Notes: generated by a model from the letters alone, not told the origin. Positions 52,465-62,082 are shown, numbered from the stretch's first letter. The stretch is DNA of 64,000 bases from an uncultured Acetatifactor sp. (GCA_947630715.1 CANRIP010000009.1:1-64000), one strand, 5' to 3'. Numbers and translations are program-made.

Positions 52465-54080
52465 TGGGTAACCGAGGGATTGGACTTATTTTTCCCTTTT
52501 TTCCAGGTATAAAGGACGCAGGAGAGGATGATCAGCCATGCGCCCAGAAGGACGGAGAGCAGGATCACGGAAGGAAGGGGCAGTTTTCCCATTTCCGCTT
52601 TGTCCGCCGGCCTTAGGGAAGTGATCCCGCCGACCTGGTCCAGATGGTACAGGGAGGAAGTATCGCTGAACAGCTTTTCCAGGTAGGCGTCGTCCACGGT
52701 GAACTTTCGCTTGACCGAATTGGTCACATCCTCGATCAGATGCCCGGCCGCATCCCGCAGGGAGGCGGAGCCGTTGAACACCGGCGTCACAAAGGTCTGA
52801 TCGGTGTGATCCAACAGCAGCTTGGTGGCCTGGATCTTGATGTCGTAATACACGTTGTCGTCCTCGCCGCCCCGGGAGAGGTAATCCTGATATTCCGGGT
52901 TTTGCTGGGCGCTGGTGGTTACAGGCACATAGCCCTCCGTTTGTGCGTAGGCAATCTGTACCTGATCGGTGAGAAGATACTGGGCGAACAGCCAGGAGGC
53001 CAGCACCTCCTGAGGATCTTCCTTATTAAATACGCATATGGAGGGCCCCTGAGAGATCATGACGGGATTTTCCGGGTCAAACTGGGGGATGGGCATAACG
53101 GCCGTCTCGAACTGTACCAGCTTGTCCTCGCTGATGTCAACCAGAGGGGCGTCGCTTCCCATCCATGTGGCGCCGGCGGTGGAATCGATGGCGAAGACAC
53201 ACTGACCGGCGTTGAGGAAATTGGCGGGATAGCCCGAGATCTTGAAGGTGGAGAAAGCGCCGGTTTGGGTGTGAGCCGCAATAGTGGTCAGCAGCTCCTT
53301 TGTGGTATCGTGAAACAGCAGGATGTCTCCTTCCTGGGTGGAATAGCCCGCCTGTTTCTGGCGCAGCATCTGGATCATCATGTTGTCCGTGGATTTGTAG
53401 AGGAAGGGAATCATCACGTTCTGGCCGTTCAGGCGGAAGGTGCCGTCCTGGTTTTTGGCCACAGCCGCTTCCGACACTTCCCAGATGAAATCCCAGGTCA
53501 GTTCCTCCGGCAGAGTATATCCCAAAGCCTCCACATAGGTTTTGTTAATGTAACAGGCTTCTGTGGAGCGCATATAGGGGATGGCGTAATGACGTCCATC
53601 GATCATACATTCCTCCAGAAACTTGGGAATGATCTGGGACTCGCCGGGGGCGCGGAATCTGACTTCGCTGCCGCCCAGGCCGTACCGCTCGTCCGAGAAC
53701 AGCTCGTCCAGGCATACCACGCTGTTGCGGCCTGTCATGTAAGTCGCAATGTGATCCGGGTAAGTGATGCACACATTGGGAGTGGTGTTGGTGGAAATGT
53801 TGGTGATCACATCGTTGTAGATGCGGCCGTAATCCGTATACAGCCGCATGGTGACGTGGATATTGGGGTAAAGGGCCTCAAAATCGGCAATGGCCTTTTT
53901 ATAAATATCGGTCTGGGTTTTGTTGGTATCGTTCTTGGCCCAGAAGGTAATCTCATACTGCCTTGCAGTATCAAATTCTTCCGGCATCTGAAACGGCTTT
54001 TGACCCACGGAGCCATGGCACCCGGAAAGGCCCAGCACAAGTCCTGCGCACAGCAGGGCGGAACAGATTTTTTTCAGCAT
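52461..54080 (-). CDS. ABC solute-binding lipoprotein with C-terminal membrane helix
   Basis: This encodes 539 residues. A lipobox (LVLGLSGCHG, cysteine 21) precedes an extracellular solute-binding family 1 domain (YEITFWAKNDTNKTQTDIYK, GAFSTFKISGYPANFLNAG, VMISQGPSICVFNKEDPQEV). Unusually, the C-terminus has a predicted transmembrane helix (about 502-525, VILLSVLLGAWLIILSCVLY) and a lysine-rich tail, so the protein would be tethered at both ends. The start at 54080 is preferred because GAAGGG is well spaced; an ATG at 54089 is possible. It is the last gene of the operon ATPase-permease-permease-binding protein divergent from a GH10 xylanase. Confidence 0.85.
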   Translation of the reverse strand: MLKKICSALLCAGLVLGLSGCHGSVGQKPFQMPEEFDTARQYEITFWAKNDTNKTQTDIYKKAIADFEALYPNIHVTMRLYTDYGRIYNDVITNISTNTTPNVCITYPDHIATYMTGRNSVVCLDELFSDERYGLGGSEVRFRAPGESQIIPKFLEECMIDGRHYAIPYMRSTEACYINKTYVEALGYTLPEELTWDFIWEVSEAAVAKNQDGTFRLNGQNVMIPFLYKSTDNMMIQMLRQKQAGYSTQEGDILLFHDTTKELLTTIAAHTQTGAFSTFKISGYPANFLNAGQCVFAIDSTAGATWMGSDAPLVDISEDKLVQFETAVMPIPQFDPENPVMISQGPSICVFNKEDPQEVLASWLFAQYLLTDQVQIAYAQTEGYVPVTTSAQQNPEYQDYLSRGGEDDNVYYDIKIQATKLLLDHTDQTFVTPVFNGSASLRDAAGHLIEDVTNSVKRKFTVDDAYLEKLFSDTSSLYHLDQVGGITSLRPADKAEMGKLPLPSVILLSVLLGAWLIILSCVLYTWKKGKNKSNPSVTH

Positions 54081-54116
54081 GATCGTCATCCCTTCGATTT
54101 ACGTCTCTTTCTATGG

Positions 54117-55001
54117 TTATCCCTTGAGGCCGCCTCTGGAAACGCCGGCCATAATCATTTTCCGGAAAAACAGAAATAGGAGGATCAGCGGCAGAGAAAT
54201 CACCACCACGGCCGCCATCATGGCCGGGATATTTTCCCGGCCGAACCCGCTTTCACGGATGGACTGGATCCCATTGGAAACCAGAAAATAGTTCTGATCG
54301 TCCGTGATGAGACGGGGCCATACAAAGGAATTCCAGCACTCGATGGCCTTTAAGATCGTGATGGTTACAATGGTGGGCTTACAGAGAGGCACCATCACCC
54401 GGAACAGGTATTTCAGATCCGACGTGCCGTCCACCTTGGCCGCGTAATACAGTTGATCCGGAACCTGTTCAAAATTTTCCTTCAGCAGATAAATATAGAA
54501 GACGGAGGTGACGGAAGGCAGGATCAGTCCCGTAAAGGTGTTGCGCAGATTCAGGCTGGTAATGGTAACATAATTGGTGATAATCACCAGCTCGTTGGGG
54601 ATCATCATCAGGGAAAGGAACAGCACGAACACAAGGTTTTTCCCCCGAAATTCCAGTCTGGCAAAGGCGTAGGCCGCCAGAACCGTCGCGGCCAGCATCA
54701 GGGCGGTGGTGATGACGGTAAAGAGGACGGTGTTTAAAAAATAGTTTGCCAGAGGAACCGCCGTAAACGCGTCCGCGTAATTTTGAAACGTGGGGGACAG
54801 CGTGTAAAGCTTGGGAAGATATTCCGAGTTATACGCGCCGTAGCTTTTGACGGAGGTCAACACCATCCAGTAAAAGGGGAAAAGCACCACCAGCGCCCAG
54901 AGAGAAAGGAAAACATAAGTGAGCGCTTTTCGGAGCTTTGCCGGGACGCCGGAAACGGCGGTGCCTTTGTTTGCGGTTTTGCTTTGTTCCGTGTTATTCA
55001 T
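54117..55001 (-). CDS. Sugar ABC transporter permease, MalG type
   Basis: This encodes 294 residues with six predicted membrane helices. The EAA-like cytosolic loop reads YYAAKVDGTSDLKYLFRVMVP, a variant in which the usual glutamate is replaced by tyrosine-alanine. It forms the channel with the permease at 55072-55968. The start at 55001 gives a normal short hydrophilic N-terminus; GGAAAGG lies 11-12 bases upstream. The solute-binding gene follows after 36 bases. Confidence 0.9.
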   Translation of the reverse strand: MNNTEQSKTANKGTAVSGVPAKLRKALTYVFLSLWALVVLFPFYWMVLTSVKSYGAYNSEYLPKLYTLSPTFQNYADAFTAVPLANYFLNTVLFTVITTALMLAATVLAAYAFARLEFRGKNLVFVLFLSLMMIPNELVIITNYVTITSLNLRNTFTGLILPSVTSVFYIYLLKENFEQVPDQLYYAAKVDGTSDLKYLFRVMVPLCKPTIVTITILKAIECWNSFVWPRLITDDQNYFLVSNGIQSIRESGFGRENIPAMMAAVVVISLPLILLFLFFRKMIMAGVSRGGLKG

Positions 55002-55071
55002 ATGAAATCGCTGCCTTTCCGTATCATAAGTCCCGGCGCCGTGCAACAGGGGCCGGGGACGCAACCGTCTT

Positions 55072-55968
55072 TCAGGAGATATAATGGACATGCTTTCTGC
55101 TCACCAGCAGATTGATGCAGGTGATGGTCAGCACAATGGCGAACAAAAGGATCGCCGCCGCCGACGCATAGGAGGGATACCCGCCGCTGTTTCCATAGAG
55201 CATATCGTAAACATAGCCCACAATGGTATTCATCCCCGCGGCGTTTAAGTTGGTGCCAAACAGGGCCACCGCGTCGCTGTAAGCCTTGAAAGCGCCGATA
55301 AAACCGGTGATGATCAGATACACCAGGGAGGGCGAGATCATGGGTAAAGTAATCCGGAAAAAGATCCGCAGCCCGGAGGTGCCGTCGATTTTGGCGGCGT
55401 TGTAATAGGTCTGGTTCACGGATGCGAGAGCGCTGGTCAGAATCAGGATTTTAAAAGGCATCACCACCCAAATGGTGTACAGGCACAAAACCAGCATCTT
55501 TGCGCCGTAAGGGCCGTCGATGAAATCCACGGGGCCCGCGTGGAACAGGCTGAGGAGCAGATTGACGAACCCGTCGGAATAGGGCGTCCTTTTAAACAGG
55601 ATCATAAACACCAGCCCCACCGCCAGGGTGTTTGTCACATAGGGCAGGAAGAAGACGGTCTGGTACAGCTCCCTCAAAGGTTTGATGGAGCTCAACCCCA
55701 CGGAGATCAAAAGCGCCAGCCCCGTCGACAGGGGAACCGTAATCACCACCAGAAGGAAGGTGTTTTTCAAAGCCTGTAAAAAATACGGATCCCGCAGGAC
55801 GTAGGAATAGTTGAACAATCCCGTCCCCGTGTAGGACTGGGAGGCGAAATTGTAATTTTCCTCAAAGGAATACACAAAGACGTCAACCAGCGGATAAATC
55901 AGGAAGATACCCAGAAAAAGCATGGCCGGCAGCAGGTACAGCCAGGCTTTGACACTTTTTTTCTCCAT
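55072..55968 (-). CDS. Sugar ABC transporter permease, MalF type
   Basis: This encodes 298 residues with six predicted membrane helices and the cytosolic loop YYNAAKIDGTSGLRIFFRITLP, again lacking the classical EAA glutamate. N-terminal WLYLLPAMLFLGIFLIYPLVDVFVYSF is typical. It lies 12 bases after the ATPase gene and is followed by the MalG-type gene after 70 bases. The organisation ATPase first, then two permeases and the binding protein last, is the reverse of the LacI-controlled operon at 23-27 kb. Confidence 0.92.
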   Translation of the reverse strand: MEKKSVKAWLYLLPAMLFLGIFLIYPLVDVFVYSFEENYNFASQSYTGTGLFNYSYVLRDPYFLQALKNTFLLVVITVPLSTGLALLISVGLSSIKPLRELYQTVFFLPYVTNTLAVGLVFMILFKRTPYSDGFVNLLLSLFHAGPVDFIDGPYGAKMLVLCLYTIWVVMPFKILILTSALASVNQTYYNAAKIDGTSGLRIFFRITLPMISPSLVYLIITGFIGAFKAYSDAVALFGTNLNAAGMNTIVGYVYDMLYGNSGGYPSYASAAAILLFAIVLTITCINLLVSRKHVHYIS

Positions 55969-55980
55969 GCGCTTGCCTCC

Positions 55981-57072
55981 TTAACGGATTCTTTCTTCGG
56001 TGATGCCGTGGAAAAGGCGGATTTTTTCGGGAATGAAATCAAACCGAACCTGATTTTGGCCGGAAGGAAGCTGGCTTTGGGCGCTCACAATCGCCCGGCC
56101 GGCCGCGGCCACGCAGGCGGGATGGGTAAAGACCACGCTGACGTCCCGTCCCATGACCTCCACGCCCTTTAACGTGCAGCCAAACGCCCCGTCCTCCTTT
56201 GGCACAAAGCCCTCCGGACGCACTCCCACCGTGATTTCCTGATCGGGAAGCGCCGGCTGCTCCAGGATCGGCACGTCTCCCACATACACGCGGCCGCTTT
56301 CGATCCTGCCGTGGAACAGGTTGATGGGAGGGGTGCCCAGAAAGGAGGCCACAAACAGATTGTGGGGATCGTCATACACCTCCTGAGGTTTTCCGATCTG
56401 CTGCACCACGCCGTCTTTCATGACCACGATCAGATCGGAAATACTCATGGCTTCCTCCTGGTCATGGGTGACAAACACCGTGGTAATCTGTGTCTTACGC
56501 TGGATCCTGCGGATTTCCTCCCTGGTCTGGAGCCGCAGCCTGGCGTCCAGGTTGGAGAGGGGCTCGTCCATCAGAAGGATCCGGGGCATTTTGACCAATG
56601 CCCGGGCAATGGCGACGCGCTGCTGCTGGCCGCCGGACAGTTCCCCGGGCTTACGATCCATCAGTTCGCCGATCTGCACAAGCTTTGCGGCGTCGCGGGC
56701 TCTTTGATCCATCTCGGCTTTGGAGAGTTTCTGCGCCCCCTTTAGATTCTGAAGCGGAAACAGGATATTCTGCATGACCGTCAGGTGGGGGTAGAGAGCG
56801 TAATTCTGGAAGACCATTCCCACCTCGCGCTTTTCCGGAGGCAGATCGGTCACATCCTCGTCGCCGAAAAAGATCCTGCCTTCCGTGGGTTTTAAGAGGC
56901 CGCAGAGAAGATTTAAAGCGGTGGACTTGCCGCAGCCCGAGGGCCCAAGCAGTCCGATCAGCTTGCCGTCGGGGATGACAAAGTCAAAATGGTTGACCGC
57001 GATCACCTCGCCCTGGGATTTTTTCCCCCGGGCGGGAAATTTTTTCGTCAGATTCTGTAACGTGACCTTCAT
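55981..57072 (-). CDS. Sugar ABC transporter ATPase, UgpC/MsmK type
   Basis: This encodes 363 residues. Walker A GPSGCGKSTALNLLCG, signature LSGGQQQRVAIARALV, Walker B ILLMDEPLSNLDARL and the switch histidine in TVFVTHDQEEAM are all present. A C-terminal regulatory OB-type domain (about 240-363, VGVRPEGFVPKEDG) is characteristic of the MalK/MsmK/UgpC group, which can serve several transporters. It might also energise the ATPase-less transporter at 23-27 kb. It is the first gene of its operon with a very good promoter upstream. Confidence 0.95.
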   Translation of the reverse strand: MKVTLQNLTKKFPARGKKSQGEVIAVNHFDFVIPDGKLIGLLGPSGCGKSTALNLLCGLLKPTEGRIFFGDEDVTDLPPEKREVGMVFQNYALYPHLTVMQNILFPLQNLKGAQKLSKAEMDQRARDAAKLVQIGELMDRKPGELSGGQQQRVAIARALVKMPRILLMDEPLSNLDARLRLQTREEIRRIQRKTQITTVFVTHDQEEAMSISDLIVVMKDGVVQQIGKPQEVYDDPHNLFVASFLGTPPINLFHGRIESGRVYVGDVPILEQPALPDQEITVGVRPEGFVPKEDGAFGCTLKGVEVMGRDVSVVFTHPACVAAAGRAIVSAQSQLPSGQNQVRFDFIPEKIRLFHGITEERIR

Positions 57073-57134
57073 ATTGTTCCCTTCCTTCCCGTTTTTCCCT
57101 CAGAAAGCGCGGCAGTTTACGGGATGATGAGATT

Positions 57135-57163
57135 ATTATAAGCGTTTCCCGCCCTGTTTGCAA
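57135..57163 (-). promoter_or_regulatory. Promoter of the ABC operon
   Basis: On the minus strand TTGCAA (57163-57158) and a perfect TATAAT (57140-57135) have a 17-bp spacer. An inverted repeat, TTTCCCGC (57145-57152) with GCGGGAAA (57183-57190), overlaps the spacer. Confidence 0.85.
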
Positions 57164-57210
57164 GCCGCAATGAATCGAATGAGCGGGAAAGGCATCTTTG
57201 CCAAAAATCG

Positions 57211-57239
57211 TTGAAACGCGCCGCCGCATATGATATCAT
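57211..57239 (+). promoter_or_regulatory. Promoter of the GH10 gene
   Basis: TTGAAA (57211-57216) and TATCAT (57234-57239) have a 17-bp spacer. The promoter is divergent from that of the ABC operon, with the inverted repeat between them. Confidence 0.7.
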
Positions 57240-57330
57240 TTTACCGACAGGACAGGCGGACCGCAGGGGCATCCGCGGCAGCAGACGGGATGCCGGGATG
57301 CGTCAGACGGATGGGACAGGAGGAAAAGCG

Positions 57331-58362
57331 ATGAGTTTGAAAACAGCCTTTGAACCTTATTTTAGAATGGGAGTGGCGTTATCGGGATGGAATCTGGCCA
57401 CGCCATCCCACAGGGAGCTGGTCAAGGAGGAATTTTCCTCCATCACCGCCGAGAATGACATGAAACCGGCGGCGTTTCTGGACGGCCAGGCCAATCTGGA
57501 AAATCCGGCGCGGTACAATGAAACGCCGGTGATCAAGCCCGACAAGGCCGTGCCCTATCTGGAATTTGCAAAGCAGAACCACATTCCCATGAGGGGACAC
57601 AACCTGGTGTGGCATAATCAGACGCCCAGATGGTTTTTTTATCAGAACTATGACGTGGAGGGAAAGCTGGCGGACAGGGATCTGATGCTGGCGAGGCTGG
57701 ATCATTATATTCATTCCGTGCTGGACTTTGTGCAGACAAACTATCCGGGCGTGATCTACGCCTGGGATGTGGTAAACGAGGCTGTGGACGAGGGAGATTT
57801 CAGAAAATCCCTGTGGCTGGAGACAGTGGGGAAGGACTTTGTGGTCAGGGCCTTTGAGATTGCCAGAAAGTACGCCGCTCCCGGCGTCTCCCTGTTTTAC
57901 AATGATTATGAGACGGCGCAGGAGTGGAAACGGGATTTCATCCTGGACAAGATCCTGAAACCTCTGATGGAAAAAGGCCTGGTGGACGGGATGGGAATGC
58001 AGTCCCATCTGCTGATGGATCATCCCAGGATGGAGGATTATCGGACGGCGCTGTGTCTGTATGGAGCGTTGGGGCTGGAAGTCCAGGTTACGGAGCTTGA
58101 CATTCATAACGCCGACCCCTCTGCGGAATCCATGAGACGGCTGGCCGGGCGGTATCAAGAGCTGTTCCGGCTTCTGACGGAGACGAAAAAAGAGGGAAAG
58201 GCCAACATTACTTCGGTGACCTTCTGGAATCTTCTGGACGAGCAAAGCTGGCTTTCCGGTTTCCGGAGAGAACAAAGCTACCCGCTTTTGTTCCACGGGG
58301 ACTGCGAGAGAAAGGAAGCCTATTACAGCGTGTTGGAGGCCGTAACGGGCGTCCGTGGTTGA
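57331..58362 (+). CDS. Cytosolic GH10 endo-beta-1,4-xylanase
   Basis: This encodes 343 residues, a single GH10 barrel without signal peptide or carbohydrate-binding module. Acid/base Glu150 is in YAWDVVNEAVDEG and the nucleophile Glu255 in EVQVTELDIHN; further GH10 marks are ITAENDMKP, MRGHNLVWHNQTP and FWNLLDEQSW. Intracellular GH10 enzymes usually cut imported xylo-oligosaccharides, fitting the divergent ABC importer at 52461-57072. AGGAGG precedes the ATG at 57331. Its stop codon overlaps the -35 of the next promoter. Confidence 0.95.
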   Translation: MSLKTAFEPYFRMGVALSGWNLATPSHRELVKEEFSSITAENDMKPAAFLDGQANLENPARYNETPVIKPDKAVPYLEFAKQNHIPMRGHNLVWHNQTPRWFFYQNYDVEGKLADRDLMLARLDHYIHSVLDFVQTNYPGVIYAWDVVNEAVDEGDFRKSLWLETVGKDFVVRAFEIARKYAAPGVSLFYNDYETAQEWKRDFILDKILKPLMEKGLVDGMGMQSHLLMDHPRMEDYRTALCLYGALGLEVQVTELDIHNADPSAESMRRLAGRYQELFRLLTETKKEGKANITSVTFWNLLDEQSWLSGFRREQSYPLLFHGDCERKEAYYSVLEAVTGVRG

Positions 58363-58387
58363 CGGGACGGTTCCCACATGATATAGT
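58359..58387 (+). promoter_or_regulatory. Promoter of the transglutaminase-domain gene
   Basis: TTGACG (58359-58364) and TATAGT (58382-58387) have a 17-bp spacer; the -35 overlaps the stop codon of the xylanase gene. Confidence 0.82.
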
Positions 58388-58469
58388 AACAACAGAAAAT
58401 GAAACGCATGTTCTGTATGATATGACGGCCGTTTCAGAAAGACAAAACCTGGAAAGCGGGGGACAACTT

Positions 58470-61400
58470 ATGAGACATGGGAAAAGGCAGGCTTTTGTAA
58501 TGGCAGGATTGGTTTTGGCGCTGGCGGTTATGCAGCCCTTTGACGCCGTTTCGCCTTCTGTTTCGGAGGCACAGGCTGCCACGGCCACGGACGTAAGCCG
58601 TTATTACGGACGTCAGTTGACTGGCGATGCAACCATCGTGTATCAAGCGTTTGAACAACTGTATCAGGACGGAAAGTTACGGGAAGGGAATGCCGTCTTT
58701 GACCTGACGGACCAGTTGGGGCAGGAAAAGCTCAGCGCTTATCTCCAGGGAACGGAAAATCTGGTGAAGGTTTACGGCGCCGCCCGGGATGCGTTTTGTA
58801 TGGATCATGCGGATCTGTTTTATGTGGACTGGTCCGATTTTTCCGTCCGTGTGACAAAAGGGGCGGATCAGCGTTACCACGCAAGCCTGGGCCCCGGCAG
58901 AACCGGCAGCTACGCGCTGGACGAAAAAACGTTTCCGGATGCGGACGCTGTGAAGGCGGCCGAAGAAAAGGCCGGACAGGCGGTGGACGCCATCGTCTCC
59001 GAGGCGGAGAAACTGTCCGACCCCGCGGAGCAGATTACATATGTACACGATTATCTGACTGCAAACGTGACCTACCGGCTGGAGGATGAGTGCCGGCCTG
59101 AGAACGTAAACCTGATCCGGACTTCCTACGGCGCGCTGGTCTGCGGCGAGGCGGTGTGCGAAGGATACGCCAGAGCCTTTAAGGCCGTGATGGACAAGCT
59201 GGGGATCCCCTGTCTGCTGCAAGTGGGAATTTATCGCCACAGCGAAACCCAGGAGGAGCCTCACATGTGGACGCTGGTGGAGCTGGACGGGAAATGGTAC
59301 GGCGTTGACGTCACCATGGACGATCCCGTGCCCTACGAGCAGTATCAGCCAACCAAAACCGCTGCGGCGGGGGGAGACGGCGTAAGCGGCCTGGAGAACC
59401 AGAATTATCTGCTGGTGGGAAGGGATGTTATGAATGCCCGTCATGTTCCCTCCGGCATCATGTCGGCCGCCGAATTCACGTTCGCGTATCCGGCGCTTTC
59501 CCAGGACAGCTATGGGATTGAAAGGAAGGAGTACGCCAACGGCCTGACGGTTTTATACGATAAAAACAGCACCTTTGAGGATCTTCCCTCCGGCCGCTAC
59601 CGGGTCAGCTTTCGGGGGATGGGCTATCAAAAGGCCGCGGAAGAAGGCTATTACATTCTGTGCCGTTATTATTACTATGACACAAGCTCCGTCGATGCGG
59701 AATGGGTTTACACCAACTGGATCTATGCGATGCCGGAGATTTACAGCAATGAAGGCATCACGGACACCGATACCTATCTTCAACTGGAGTTCCCTCATAT
59801 CCAATATGTGGAATTCGGCGTTACCGACCGCGCTCCCTCGACGATCCGCATAGGCCAGGAGATCGTGCCTGACGGAATCTATTCCGGGGATCCGCTGCTG
59901 CTGATCGCGGATTCCGGCATGCTGCATAATGAAAGCGGAACTTATCAGGCAGGGCCCTTGGTGGCCTCCGCGTCCCCTTCTCAGTCCGGGACGCTGGATA
60001 TCGGCGCCGGAACCTATCATATGACGGTTACGTTTACGGAGCCTTTGAAGGCTGTGGAGGGAGAGACGCCGGGGATTTCCGTTGACTGCACCGGCCCTAC
60101 GGGAGCGGAATGCTCTCAGATCAGCGACCTTCGCTTTGATCCCTCCAATCCCAAGGTGGTTTCCTTTGACTTTAAGCCCAGCGATATGTGGGCGGATGAC
60201 AGCGTGTTCTATAATTTCTATTTTACCGGCCTGGTAGGGATGCACACCCAAAAAAAGCCGGCTCCCGTCTGCTACGGGGCGGCGCACCCCTGTGCGGCCT
60301 GCGCCTACTGGCGTTCCGGCATTGACTGGAATGTGTTTGGAAAGCCCCAGTTGATGGAAAGCCTGGAGGATCTGGACGTGGAAAACTGGGAGACGAACGA
60401 TCCGGAGGACAAGGCAGTGGCGGAGAGCCTGAAACACCGGATGGTTCTGGTGGCCACGAACACCACCTACGCGGAGGAGACGGCAATCGACAAGCTGCTG
60501 GCCGCGGAGGGCGTGGAGCCTCTGCCCCAATATGAGACTCAGACCTATAATATCAAGCTGACGCTCTGCAAAAAGCAGATTGTGAAGACCGGTCAATCCG
60601 TCCGTATTTCACTGGGATTTCCGGAGGGATACGGGCCTGACGATGCGGGCGTTACGTTCAAAGCGTACCATTTTATCAAAAATGACGCGGGTGAGATTGT
60701 CGATATAGAAGAAATCCCCTGCGTGATCACACCCTACGGACTGCTGATTAGCTGTCATTCCTTTAGCCCGTTTGCCATTGTGCCGGTGGCGGTGGATCCC
60801 GGGCAGACCCCTGCAAAATGGGCGGTGCTTGCCGGCAGCGACGGCGGAACCGTAACCGGAGGCCCGGTCAATCCGGCCACCGGCAGAAGCGAGGGATCCT
60901 TTGAGGTAAAAGAGGGCGAAACTTACAAAATCAGCGTCCAGGCGGATGAAAACTATGTGATTGAGAGCGTTTCCGTGGCCGGCGTTGTTCTTGCGGAGGC
61001 GGCGGACCGGGAGAATTATTCCTTCGATCTGACATATGGCAGCCTTGGGACGCAGGGCTCCGGCATTGTGGACGTGCGTTTTGTGGCGAAGACGGTGCGC
61101 CAGGCCGAGCAGGACGCAGGGCTGTCTGTGGCGCTCCCCCAGGCGCCGCAGCCCGTTGTGACCGTAACGGGTGAACTCACCCAGCCGGCAGACCAGCCCT
61201 TGACGCTGACCGCCCAGGTGGGTCTTACAGACGGCAGAATAGAGGATACGGCGTACAGTTGCCAGTGGTATAAGGATGGAACCATGCTGGCGGGCCAGAC
61301 GTCCAGAACCCTGAAACTGCCGGCGGTGACGGCGCAGGATTCCGGCAGATATACGGTTCAGGTTACCGCTTACGCAGGCACTGCCGCAAAGGGAGCCAGC

Positions 61401-61955
61401 GCCTCCTGTGTGGTGACGGTGGTAGAGCAGGGAACCACGCAGAATCCTGACCCCGACCCAACGCCAACCCCCGACCCCGACCCGACGCCAACCCCGGACA
61501 CTAACCCGGCGCCCACCCAGGCTCCGACGCCCAGCCCCAGTCAGGCTCCTGTCCAGGAGCCCGCGCCGGCGCAGACGCCGGCTCCGGCGGTCACACAGAC
61601 GCCGGCCGCGTCAGGCGGTGCAACCACGGCGGCGCCTTCCCGGAAACCGGCGGATAAGTCCGCCGCTCCCTCCGTTTCGCCCGAGACATCCTCTGCTCCC
61701 AAGGAGCAGGAAACGGACCGGGAGGACAGTTCGGACGATAGAAAGGTTGCGGAAGCGGGAACGGTTTCACCGAGTCCCTCAGTGGAAGAAGACAAGATCC
61801 TTCTGCCGGATCCGGCCCCGTCCGGGGAACAGAACAGCGAAGATGATGGCGGATACGGATTTGGACATTTCCTGCTGCTGGCGGCAGCAGTGGCCGCAGC
61901 GTTCTTCGTGGGCGGAGGCATTTACCATCTGCTGCACCGGCGGGACGAAGTGTGA
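58470..61955 (+). CDS. Large surface protein with transglutaminase-like and Ig-like domains
   Basis: This encodes 1161 residues. Signal peptide (about 1-36), a transglutaminase-like cysteine-peptidase-fold domain (about 185-290) with Cys230 (GEAVCEGYARAF), His265 (PHMWTLV) and Asp280 (YGVDVTMDD), a middle region of beta domains, an immunoglobulin-like stretch (about 905-985, YSCQWYKDGTMLAGQ and QDSGRYTVQV), a Pro/Thr/Asp-rich linker and a C-terminal transmembrane helix with a short basic tail (HRRDEV). There is no LPxTG motif. It could cleave or cross-link peptides at the surface; the substrate is unknown. The start at 58470 follows GGGGGA; it is monocistronic with its own promoter. Confidence 0.85.
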   Translation: MRHGKRQAFVMAGLVLALAVMQPFDAVSPSVSEAQAATATDVSRYYGRQLTGDATIVYQAFEQLYQDGKLREGNAVFDLTDQLGQEKLSAYLQGTENLVKVYGAARDAFCMDHADLFYVDWSDFSVRVTKGADQRYHASLGPGRTGSYALDEKTFPDADAVKAAEEKAGQAVDAIVSEAEKLSDPAEQITYVHDYLTANVTYRLEDECRPENVNLIRTSYGALVCGEAVCEGYARAFKAVMDKLGIPCLLQVGIYRHSETQEEPHMWTLVELDGKWYGVDVTMDDPVPYEQYQPTKTAAAGGDGVSGLENQNYLLVGRDVMNARHVPSGIMSAAEFTFAYPALSQDSYGIERKEYANGLTVLYDKNSTFEDLPSGRYRVSFRGMGYQKAAEEGYYILCRYYYYDTSSVDAEWVYTNWIYAMPEIYSNEGITDTDTYLQLEFPHIQYVEFGVTDRAPSTIRIGQEIVPDGIYSGDPLLLIADSGMLHNESGTYQAGPLVASASPSQSGTLDIGAGTYHMTVTFTEPLKAVEGETPGISVDCTGPTGAECSQISDLRFDPSNPKVVSFDFKPSDMWADDSVFYNFYFTGLVGMHTQKKPAPVCYGAAHPCAACAYWRSGIDWNVFGKPQLMESLEDLDVENWETNDPEDKAVAESLKHRMVLVATNTTYAEETAIDKLLAAEGVEPLPQYETQTYNIKLTLCKKQIVKTGQSVRISLGFPEGYGPDDAGVTFKAYHFIKNDAGEIVDIEEIPCVITPYGLLISCHSFSPFAIVPVAVDPGQTPAKWAVLAGSDGGTVTGGPVNPATGRSEGSFEVKEGETYKISVQADENYVIESVSVAGVVLAEAADRENYSFDLTYGSLGTQGSGIVDVRFVAKTVRQAEQDAGLSVALPQAPQPVVTVTGELTQPADQPLTLTAQVGLTDGRIEDTAYSCQWYKDGTMLAGQTSRTLKLPAVTAQDSGRYTVQVTAYAGTAAKGASASCVVTVVEQGTTQNPDPDPTPTPDPDPTPTPDTNPAPTQAPTPSPSQAPVQEPAPAQTPAPAVTQTPAASGGATTAAPSRKPADKSAAPSVSPETSSAPKEQETDREDSSDDRKVAEAGTVSPSPSVEEDKILLPDPAPSGEQNSEDDGGYGFGHFLLLAAAVAAAFFVGGGIYHLLHRRDEV

Positions 61956-62082
61956 TCAACGGACGGACAGAACCGGGAATGACTGCAAGGAAAAGGCAGC
62001 AAGTGGAAAGATAGAGAGTGACAAGGCGGAAATGGACAAGGCAGGAAGGAACAAAGCCTAGCCTTATGCGGAAGGGAGACAG

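Noticed and set aside
61440..61955. Sortase (LPxTG) anchor on the large surface protein
   Set aside because: No LPxTG-like motif is seen before the C-terminal helix; a simple membrane anchor fits.
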